Shown one piece after another: positions 1 to 5,545 of a DNA stretch of 6,171 nucleotides. Below the pieces are notes generated by a model. That model saw only the letters and a list, made by a program, of their open reading frames with translations, ran no database searches and had not been told where the DNA came from. Every line of letters begins with the position of its first letter. The stretch's first letter is position 1. The translations under genes were made by a program, and so were the position numbers. The stretch is from Candidatus Aminicenantota bacterium (GTDB lineage: Bacteria > Acidobacteriota > Aminicenantia > UBA2199): assembly GCA_030671465.1 (NCBI GenBank), contig DAOVIP010000127.1:1-6171 (forward strand), written 5' to 3'.

Positions 1-20
1 AATAATATAATCTGTGGTAC

Positions 21-71
21 GGAGATGAAAGGCATGATGCCTTTCATCTCCATTGTTTTTGTTTTTTTTAT
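21..71 (+). terminator. Rho-independent terminator oriented rightward
   Basis: Positions 21-51 form a perfect inverted repeat with 15-nt arms around one central base; with a realistic loop the stem is about 12-13 bp. On the plus strand it is followed by a T-rich run (52-70: five Ts, G, eight Ts), which makes a textbook intrinsic terminator for transcription coming from the left edge. For the minus-strand lipoprotein mRNA the same hairpin begins 23 nt after the stop at 75, but only a weak AT-rich tail follows, so termination in that direction is less certain. A convergent plus-strand gene probably ends just outside the window. Confidence 0.8.
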
Positions 72-74
72 AGC

Positions 75-800
75 TTACCGGTTTTCCAGTTCTTGCCTGG
101 TGTATACCTTAAAATAATCAAAATCGGCCTTGGTTTTAAAGGTCACCAGTCCGAAATTACCCAGGCTGAAGGTGGTATCGGTGCGGCTGGCCACCACCGA
201 ATCATTGATATAGCATACGATACGACTGCCATAGACATCCACTTTCAAACGATACCAGTTGGCCCTTGAGAATTTGACCCGTTCCGTCAAGAAATTTGCC
301 GATCGTGGGTTGGCGATATCAATCCATTCACCATCCACCATTTTGCCCAGAACCGCACCCTCTTCACCGGCCAGTCTGAACATATAAAAGTTATTGGAAT
401 CCCTCATCCGGAAAATGATCCCTGCGCCAATGATATAGCGAACGTTGTTTAACAGCCTCTGGTCCTGCATGGAGCCGGTTATATAACTGGGCAAATCCGG
501 TGTAACCCGAACATATGTTTCATAGGTGGCATCAGCTGCCTGGGGATGATCCACATAGATCATGGAATTCAGAGCCCTTTCATCGGCGCTTCTCTGTAAA
601 AAGAAGCCATTGGCATCGATTTTCCAGTTGCCCCGGATCTGCTGCCATTCATTCTTCCGAGTATTGAAATTATCATAAAATATGGTCTTGGGTCCAACTT
701 CGCGCTGCACCACCTCGGTCCTGGGAACTATCACTTCTCGTCTTCCGCAACTCACCACCAGCAAGCTGACCACCAAAATGATAAAAATGAGTTTTTTCAT
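75..800 (-). CDS. Lipoprotein with LamG/concanavalin-like jelly-roll domain
   Basis: The chosen start gives 241 residues. The ATG at 800 has GAGGAGG (812-806) 5 nt upstream and opens a classic lipoprotein signal: MKKL, hydrophobic core, lipobox Val-Val-Ser-Cys with lipidation at Cys18. The frame is open to 866, but that longer form overlaps the previous gene and hides the signal. A short charged tether (19-38) leads to a jelly-roll-like beta domain (about 39-235). Its recognisable elements are FYDNF (41-45), Glu-Trp then Gly-Asn-Trp, a Gly-Ile-Ile-Phe-Arg strand followed by Asn-Asn-Phe-Tyr, and a Trp-Tyr-Arg-Leu-Lys-Val-Asp strand with Cys-Tyr-Ile-Asn-Asp near the end. This order matches LamG/concanavalin-like and DUF1080 (3-keto-disaccharide hydrolase-like) folds, often carbohydrate-binding. 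Binding here is inferred, not shown. It is probably anchored in the outer membrane and co-transcribed with the 153-aa lipoprotein; the intergenic gap is 20 nt. Confidence 0.88.
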   Translation of the reverse strand: MKKLIFIILVVSLLVVSCGRREVIVPRTEVVQREVGPKTIFYDNFNTRKNEWQQIRGNWKIDANGFFLQRSADERALNSMIYVDHPQAADATYETYVRVTPDLPSYITGSMQDQRLLNNVRYIIGAGIIFRMRDSNNFYMFRLAGEEGAVLGKMVDGEWIDIANPRSANFLTERVKFSRANWYRLKVDVYGSRIVCYINDSVVASRTDTTFSLGNFGLVTFKTKADFDYFKVYTRQELENR

Positions 801-820
801 GATTTCCTCCTCGTTAATAA

Positions 821-1282
821 TTAATTGTCTTCCCGGTATTTCGTACTTTTGACCGTCCGTTTCCATACCTGTTCATAGAGAGTATATCCGGCTACCGTGA
901 CTCCGTAATCCCTGGGCACATATTTTAAACCAGGGGCAGAGGCCATGATCTTATAAGTTCCCGGCTGCAGTTTCAGGGTATGGGTCTTCCTGTCACCGAT
1001 GGACACCACATAATGCGAAGGCCCGTCAAAATCCAGGGTGATATTCCGGTCCAGTTCATTCCGGATCTTTATCATTGCATCGGGGGGATTGTTGATCTCA
1101 TCATATCCGACTCTATACAATGAAACCACCCAAACCCGTCCATCTTCATCCACCACCAGTTGTTCTGATGAGATCAGGTTGGTCGGGCCAGCAGCCTGGG
1201 TAATCACTTTGTCACCGCGCCCGCAATTGATCAGGAATAGCACCAGGACAGCACAAACCACATAAAATAGTTTTTGTCTCAT
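821..1282 (-). CDS. Small lipoprotein with beta-sandwich-like C-terminal domain
   Basis: A 153-residue protein with a lipoprotein signal peptide: MRQK, a hydrophobic core (5-18) and the lipobox Leu-Ile-Asn-Cys, giving lipidation at Cys20. Asn just before the Cys is unusual compared with Gly/Ala/Ser, although looser lipoboxes are known in some phyla such as spirochetes. After Cys-Gly-Arg there is no Asp at +2, which by the E. coli rule would favour the outer membrane. The region from about 69 to 141 looks all-beta: strands around Ile-Thr-Leu-Asp-Phe-Asp-Gly-Pro, then Thr-Leu-Lys-Leu-Gln-Pro-Gly-Thr-Tyr-Lys (about 101-111), a pattern common in PEGA-like and carboxypeptidase-regulatory-like beta sandwiches. 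No catalytic residues stand out. The start is secured by GAGGAGG (1293-1287) 4 nt upstream. It is the first gene after the promoter at 1379-1351 and lies 20 nt before the next lipoprotein gene. Precise function unknown. Confidence 0.87.
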   Translation of the reverse strand: MRQKLFYVVCAVLVLFLINCGRGDKVITQAAGPTNLISSEQLVVDEDGRVWVVSLYRVGYDEINNPPDAMIKIRNELDRNITLDFDGPSHYVVSIGDRKTHTLKLQPGTYKIMASAPGLKYVPRDYGVTVAGYTLYEQVWKRTVKSTKYREDN

Positions 1283-1466
1283 TTAACCTCCTCGATTTAT
1301 ATTAAAATTTCATTTTATGACTATAACTGAAGTTCTTTTCATCTCGAATAAATGTAAACCATTAAATTTTTTTTGTCAACACCAGTAACCTGTTTTATTT
1401 CAATTTTTTCAACTTAAATCTACGGTTAAATATTTGAAGTCTATGTCCATCAAATTTTAATTCAAA
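1283..1466 (-). other. AT-rich intergenic spacer between the operon and the lipoprotein pair
   Basis: This spacer of 184 nt is clearly richer in A and T than the genes around it. Reading on the minus strand, it has no good rho-independent terminator after the tiny ORF. It then carries the promoter listed separately (1379-1351), about 60 nt of untranslated leader, and the GAGGAGG ribosome binding site at 1293-1287. I see no plausible coding sequence in it on either strand. Confidence 0.7.
1351..1379 (-). promoter_or_regulatory. Sigma-70-type promoter for the two lipoprotein genes
   Basis: On the minus strand a perfect -35 box TTGACA (1379-1374) is followed by a 17-nt spacer that starts with an A-tract, and by a -10 box TACATT (1356-1351; four of six consensus bases). 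Transcription would begin near 1344, giving a leader of about 60 nt before the ATG at 1282. It lies in the only sizeable intergenic gap, which supports it as a real promoter. The lipoprotein pair could therefore be expressed separately from the glycosyltransferase operon. Confidence 0.65.
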
Positions 1467-1571
1467 TTACTGGGAAATGCGAATGAAATCAAAATTGTCA
1501 TAAAAAACAGTAAAACTTAACAAAAGCAAAGTTGAAGAAAGCATTACCAGAACAAATATCCGTTTTTTCAT
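1467..1571 (-). CDS. Tiny hydrophobic ORF (34 aa): small membrane protein or gene remnant
   Basis: Nine nucleotides after the stop of the preceding gene, GGAGAGG (1580-1574) precedes an ATG at 1571. The ORF encodes 34 residues and ends in TAA at 1467. It begins MKKR, continues with a hydrophobic stretch (5-23), and ends FYDNFDFIRISQ. The start signals look real and the frame begins like an exported protein, but almost nothing follows the signal. One reading is a functional single-helix small membrane protein. The other is a leftover of a longer gene that lost its middle: the last twelve residues resemble the final strands of LamG/concanavalin-like jelly rolls, and FYDNF also occurs in the 241-aa lipoprotein of this window (residues 41-45). 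The sequence alone does not decide between these. Confidence 0.5.
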   Translation of the reverse strand: MKKRIFVLVMLSSTLLLLSFTVFYDNFDFIRISQ

Positions 1572-1580
1572 GGCCTCTCC

Positions 1581-2738
1581 TTATTTATACTGTTTCAGTA
1601 ATTTTAAGAATGATTTGACCGCTTTGATGGTTTTCCGGTTTGGTTGAAAGGGATTGAGTTTCATCTCATAGAATATATACCAGCTGGTACCGGCCACCGA
1701 AGGCGATGTGGAAAATTCATATTTGTTTTCCGTGGCATAGGCAACACCCCCCTGTTTTCCCATCATCCGCTTCACCTGGAAGTGATAAAAATCCCCTTTC
1801 TGGACCTGGCTGCAAAAATAAAAAGCCAAGGCCATTCCCTCGGTTCCCTCACTCCATACCGGGGCATTTTTTGCTTTTCTTTCAAAGAATCCCTGTATGT
1901 CTGAGATCTGGTTGATAACACCGTCTTTGACCATGAAGTGCTTTTCGGCAAAGGGCAGCACCTGACAATATTTTGGGCCCATAGCCAAAACCGCCCAGCT
2001 CTGGCAATCCAGATACAGGGAGTGATCCTTAAAACCGGTCATGAAATGCACCGATTCTTCATCCTGGTACAGGTTCTTCAATATAAAGTTTTTAACCTTT
2101 CTGGCTTTTTTGCGGAAATAGCGGTTGTGATAATAGTAAAAAGCCGAATAGGTGTCCAGGTTGTGCTCCATTGAAAACGCATCATCCCGTACCCCCAGGC
2201 TCACACCGCCGACAGTCGGTTTGGTCTTATCCAGAACCTGCTGATTCCCGATCCAGTGCAGGGTTTTCCATAACAGCACATTATAGGAAGTGTCCCCGGT
2301 CATGGCCCGGTAAAAATTAAGGGCCATGGCAATCCAGGCAATACTACCGGTATAGGTGCGCTTGGAAGTGGATTCCAGGCTGGAGATTATATAGGAAAAA
2401 TCAAAACTGCCATCCTTATTTTGGATATAGGCCAGGGTATCCAGAATTTTTTTGGCCACTTCAATTTTGCCCGTAGCAGTGAAGGCCATAACAGCCAAGG
2501 CCTGGTCATAGATCCAGCACCGGTCTTCAATTCCTTCATAGCTCTGCACCAGGCAGTAGTTCTTTCCATCCCGCTTGACCTTCCGGGTCATGGAGTTCAG
2601 CCAGTTCACATTCAACTGAAAATCCGATATCAGTCCGGGACGATCTTTAACTACCGGATTTTCCGCCTGCAACGTATTTGCTAACAATATCACCATGATT
2701 ATCAAGACCATCTTAAACAGAATACTCGGCTTATCCAT
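1581..2738 (-). CDS. Secreted (alpha/alpha)-toroid-like protein, possible glycan-acting enzyme
   Basis: The chosen start gives 385 residues. The ATG at 2738 has AAGAGG 6 nt upstream and begins a proper signal peptide (hydrophobic 10-23, cleavage after Leu-Gln-Ala25). The reading frame stays open to 2816, but that extension lies inside the STAS coding sequence and would bury the signal peptide. The mature protein of about 360 residues consists of repeated helical pairs with conserved-looking Trp/Asp/Glu loops: WIYDQAL (75-81), IQNKDGSF (105-112), EHNLDTYSAF (191-200), LDCQSW (243-248), WSEGTEGMAL (295-304) and SVAGTSW (347-353). This pattern is that of (alpha/alpha)6-toroid carbohydrate-active proteins. 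Asp78, Glu191, Asp195, Asp244, Glu297 and Glu300 are candidate active-site acids. I cannot assign a glycoside hydrolase, lyase or epimerase family, and a non-catalytic role is possible. Start and upstream stop overlap as ATGGATAA, so it is translationally coupled to the glycosyltransferase, which suggests it processes that enzyme's product in the periplasm. Confidence 0.88.
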   Translation of the reverse strand: MDKPSILFKMVLIIMVILLANTLQAENPVVKDRPGLISDFQLNVNWLNSMTRKVKRDGKNYCLVQSYEGIEDRCWIYDQALAVMAFTATGKIEVAKKILDTLAYIQNKDGSFDFSYIISSLESTSKRTYTGSIAWIAMALNFYRAMTGDTSYNVLLWKTLHWIGNQQVLDKTKPTVGGVSLGVRDDAFSMEHNLDTYSAFYYYHNRYFRKKARKVKNFILKNLYQDEESVHFMTGFKDHSLYLDCQSWAVLAMGPKYCQVLPFAEKHFMVKDGVINQISDIQGFFERKAKNAPVWSEGTEGMALAFYFCSQVQKGDFYHFQVKRMMGKQGGVAYATENKYEFSTSPSVAGTSWYIFYEMKLNPFQPNRKTIKAVKSFLKLLKQYK

Positions 2739-4503
2739 ATTTGACCTCTTTGATGGCGTTGCTGTAATCTTTGCATATTTTAATTTCCTTGACCGCATTG
2801 GAAATTTTGAATTCATCCTCGATCTTGTTCTGGGGATTCAAAACAGTTATTCCACCTTTCTCCCTTTTCAACTTCCGGGAGAGCTGGATCAGCATGGACA
2901 GGGCATCCGATGATATGTTTTCCAGTTCATTCAATTCCAGGATGATCTTTTTTCTTTTCTTCTGACCGAAATAATTGACCAGGTTTTCAAATTCAACAAT
3001 ATCACTGGCTTCAAAAGATCCGGACAGGGCTATGATGACAATATGATCCCGGTACAGGCTTTTGTAATCGGCCACCATGCCAAGGCCTTTTTCTGATTCC
3101 GGGTTCAGAAAAACCGACATTTTGCCCAACTGACTCTGGTATTCTTTATCTCCCCGGGGAGGGGTCCAGGCGGCCCTGACAAATACCTTTTTCATATAAT
3201 CCATGGTTCCCAGCAGCTTCCAGTAGCAATTCAGCTGATGGTAAAAAAAGGGTTCGACCAGGGAAGTGGAGATCAACTTCAATTTGTCAGCCGTACCATA
3301 ATAGGAACTGAAGAAGAAATCCAGCATCAAAAAGAAGATGTTGATCAACGCATTATAGATCATGGAAATCAACAGAAAAAAGACATAATTCAGATGGATC
3401 AGGTTCAGAATGGTCAGGATAGGGATGGCCAGAATGATCAGCAGCTGGATAATGGGTGAAATCACTTCAAACAGGATGTAGTATGGCAGGGAAAAAAGAG
3501 TGATGGGGGCAAAGGGATAGCGGAAAAATTTGAAAAAGTGGGTTCTCAGGGTGCTAACCAGGCCCACCTGCCAGCGTTTTCGCTGGGACTTGAGCTCCCT
3601 GAAGCTCTCCGGAGCATTGGTAAAAGAATCAGCCAGGTACACCTGGGCAATGCGGTATTTCTTTTTTATTTTGAGCATGTGAAAATGAATTCGGGTCAGA
3701 AGCTCCAGGTCTTCGCCCTTGCTGAATTTTTCATACCCGTCAATCTCTTTGAGAATCCCGGTCTTGAAAACCCCGAAAGCACCCGAAATGATCAGGTTGG
3801 CATTCAGCAGTGACAGGGAATTACGGGCCACATTAATGGAGCGGATATATTCAATAACCTGCAGCGTGGAGATCAGTTTATAGGGAGACTGCAGTCGGTT
3901 TGGAAAATAGTTGAGATCCTCCGAATCATTTTTTATCCGGACACTGCCCCCGGCTGCCACCACCCTCCGGTCGGTTAAAAAGGGCATTACAATTTTTTTC
4001 AGGCTATCCGCCTTGATCAGGGTATCGGCATCCACACAGCAGACCAATTCGGAATCACTCAGATTGATTCCGGCATTTAGGGTATCGGCCTTTCCACCGT
4101 TAACCTTGTCCACCACCAGAAATCTCGCATCCGTACCCCGGTAGATTTTTCTTACGGTCTGGGTGGGTATCCTGGGATTGTATTGAAGGTTAATTTCATA
4201 GACAGACAGTTCTTCCCTCAAAATATCCAGTGTTCGGTCCTTGCTGCCGTCATTGATGATGATTACCTTCAGATTGGGGTAGTCGATCTCCTGCAGAAAA
4301 CGAATCCCCTTCTGAATGGTCTTTTCTTCATTGTAACAGGGAATGAGAATATTAAGCGAGGGAAAACGAGCCGAGTCGGTCTGACCGAGTTTGAATCTTT
4401 TCCTCTGATTTCGGATGGAAATTATGCCCAGCAGGGAGAATATCAGGTCCACACTGTAGGCAACAACGGTATAAACCAATCCAAAGATAACCAGTATTTC
4501 CAC
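2731..4503 (-). CDS. Membrane family-2 glycosyltransferase fused to a C-terminal STAS domain
   Basis: A 590-residue inner-membrane enzyme. After an N-terminal membrane helix (about 3-28) comes a GT-A glycosyltransferase domain (about 48-315). It has all hallmarks of processive GT2 enzymes: IPCYNEE (54-60), NDGS with Asp85, the metal-binding Asp-Ala-Asp (158-160), Gly-Glu-Asp (263-265, catalytic base region) and the QRKRW motif (307-311). Further membrane segments span about 333-398, followed by an amphipathic region (405-445) typical of this GT2 group. Such enzymes usually end near residue 450-460. Here a STAS domain follows (about 484-585): beta strand, then Leu-Glu-Leu, then Ile-Ser-Ser-Asp-Ala-Leu (530-535). 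By alignment from memory, Ser532 falls at the phosphorylated serine of SpoIIAA/RsbV, while their Asp and Gly are replaced by Ser531 and Ala534. Donor sugar and product are unknown. The start is GTG at 4503, because an in-frame TAA lies six codons upstream; AAGGA is 12 nt away, a loose spacing. The stop overlaps the next gene by 8 nt. Confidence 0.93.
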   Translation of the reverse strand: MEILVIFGLVYTVVAYSVDLIFSLLGIISIRNQRKRFKLGQTDSARFPSLNILIPCYNEEKTIQKGIRFLQEIDYPNLKVIIINDGSKDRTLDILREELSVYEINLQYNPRIPTQTVRKIYRGTDARFLVVDKVNGGKADTLNAGINLSDSELVCCVDADTLIKADSLKKIVMPFLTDRRVVAAGGSVRIKNDSEDLNYFPNRLQSPYKLISTLQVIEYIRSINVARNSLSLLNANLIISGAFGVFKTGILKEIDGYEKFSKGEDLELLTRIHFHMLKIKKKYRIAQVYLADSFTNAPESFRELKSQRKRWQVGLVSTLRTHFFKFFRYPFAPITLFSLPYYILFEVISPIIQLLIILAIPILTILNLIHLNYVFFLLISMIYNALINIFFLMLDFFFSSYYGTADKLKLISTSLVEPFFYHQLNCYWKLLGTMDYMKKVFVRAAWTPPRGDKEYQSQLGKMSVFLNPESEKGLGMVADYKSLYRDHIVIIALSGSFEASDIVEFENLVNYFGQKKRKKIILELNELENISSDALSMLIQLSRKLKREKGGITVLNPQNKIEDEFKISNAVKEIKICKDYSNAIKEVKYG

Positions 4504-4507
4504 AATA

Positions 4508-5545
4508 CTATTGTTTCCTTAATATCATTCTTCTCTTAAACTGGGTTACCTGGTAATTCAGGTGCCAGCTTCCCACCTTGACGGCTCTCCCGGTCTGATC
4601 GATCGGAGCTTTGAGTGTAAGTTCCGATATCATTTCCTTGAGGTTTTTCAATACCTTTTTTCTCCTTGAATTCGGATCCACTCTCAATCCAGTGTCATTA
4701 TGGCCGGACAAAAAGACCTTACCCGACTCATTGATAAACAAATTCAGGTTTAAATAACCGGAAACCTTGGTTCTACGAGGCAGATCCACTCTAAGAGTCT
4801 TCACCTGCTGGTTATACTCCCTGCTCAGGGTATCGGGGATTTCCCGAATGGTAATGGTATGACGGTAAGGCATCGGTTCCCGGGGTTTGACTTTATCAAC
4901 CACTGGCTCTTTAGGTTTGACTTTCTGGTTTTCAAGTTCAGTCTCCAGGATCTTGATTTCACCTCGGTCATCCCCGGAATGGATCTTGGCCCTGGATTCT
5001 GCATCCTGATCATAAAGAACTTTTTCCCGATCTTCTGTTTGATTAACCGCTATCTCATCAGTCTGGTCAAATGGATGATCAATAGCAGTCAAAGAGGTTT
5101 CAGTATGCGGATCAGCTTCAGGTCGAGACATTTGTCGATTGATGAAAAAAATGACCACAAACAGAACCACTACCACCAGAACCATGGGAAGGAGCAGTTT
5201 GGGTAAAAGCCTGGATTCCGTTTTTTTCTGTGGCAATTCTCGGACACTTTTTTTTGACTTTTTAAATTGGGAAGGTTCGGACTCCGTTGAAATTAGTTTT
5301 CTATTAATGGTGGGCACTGATTTCTTGATCTTGACTTCGACATCAATTCCTTCTTCGGAAGCTTCTCTCCGGGATATGGATTTTTCCAGAGTGACTTCCT
5401 GAATACCCGATTCTTTTGAGAAAATGTAGGCTTGATATTTATAATGCAAACGTCCCTTAAATAAGCCTTGCTTTTCCAATGATTTAAACAACTGTTTGAT
5501 AATTTTCAATCTGAATCTGGCTAAGTCCTTATCTTTTATTGGCAA
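4508..5545 (-). CDS. Single-pass membrane protein with TonB-like periplasmic domain
   Basis: A 345-residue protein with three parts. Residues 1-112 are highly charged and presumably cytoplasmic, with Lys/Glu-rich segments and no family I recognise. Residues 113-136 form one strong transmembrane helix after a basic Arg-Leu-Leu-Pro-Lys, giving an N-in topology. The periplasmic part has an acidic linker (140-205), a TonB-style Lys-Pro/Glu-Pro stretch (208-225), and a C-terminal domain (about 256-336). That domain follows the TonB/TolA-C pattern: a strand pair containing Asn-Glu-Ser-Gly-Lys, a helix (about 294-309), then Ala-Pro-hydrophobic, a Gly turn and a final beta strand. TonB itself has a very short cytoplasmic end, so this is TonB-like rather than a plain TonB, and no ExbB/ExbD is present. 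The first usable start is TTG at 5545: an in-frame TGA lies five codons upstream and no ATG is near. It has no clear Shine-Dalgarno, so initiation probably relies on coupling to the overlapping upstream gene. TTG codons at residues 13 and 19 are alternatives. It ends 4 nt before the glycosyltransferase. Confidence 0.8.
   Translation of the reverse strand: MPIKDKDLARFRLKIIKQLFKSLEKQGLFKGRLHYKYQAYIFSKESGIQEVTLEKSISRREASEEGIDVEVKIKKSVPTINRKLISTESEPSQFKKSKKSVRELPQKKTESRLLPKLLLPMVLVVVVLFVVIFFINRQMSRPEADPHTETSLTAIDHPFDQTDEIAVNQTEDREKVLYDQDAESRAKIHSGDDRGEIKILETELENQKVKPKEPVVDKVKPREPMPYRHTITIREIPDTLSREYNQQVKTLRVDLPRRTKVSGYLNLNLFINESGKVFLSGHNDTGLRVDPNSRRKKVLKNLKEMISELTLKAPIDQTGRAVKVGSWHLNYQVTQFKRRMILRKQ

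Noticed and set aside
801..866. N-terminal extension of the jelly-roll lipoprotein up to 866
   Set aside because: The extension overlaps the end of the previous gene and would bury the lipoprotein signal; the ATG at 800 follows a perfect GAGGAGG.
1401..1440. AT-rich imperfect inverted repeat (TTCAA...TTGAA) as a terminator after the tiny ORF
   Set aside because: The stem is short, AT-only and interrupted, and on the minus strand it is followed by A residues, not by a U-tract.
2739..2816. N-terminal extension of the toroid-like protein up to 2816
   Set aside because: It lies wholly inside the STAS coding sequence, and the ATG at 2738 has a good ribosome binding site and starts a normal signal peptide.
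4020..4090. GGTATCGGC repeated exactly 60 nt apart
   Set aside because: Both copies encode Ala-Asp-Thr in the glycosyltransferase (ADTL occurs twice there), so it reflects the protein sequence, not a DNA repeat.
4183..4539. Plus-strand open frame of 118 codons
   Set aside because: It runs antisense to the glycosyltransferase, has no signal or domain pattern and no good ribosome binding site; the opposite frame has clear catalytic motifs.
4859..5206. Plus-strand open frame of 115 codons opposite the TonB-like gene
   Set aside because: It is a shadow of the minus-strand gene; its composition (Phe-rich, antisense of Lys/Glu codons) is typical of antisense translation.
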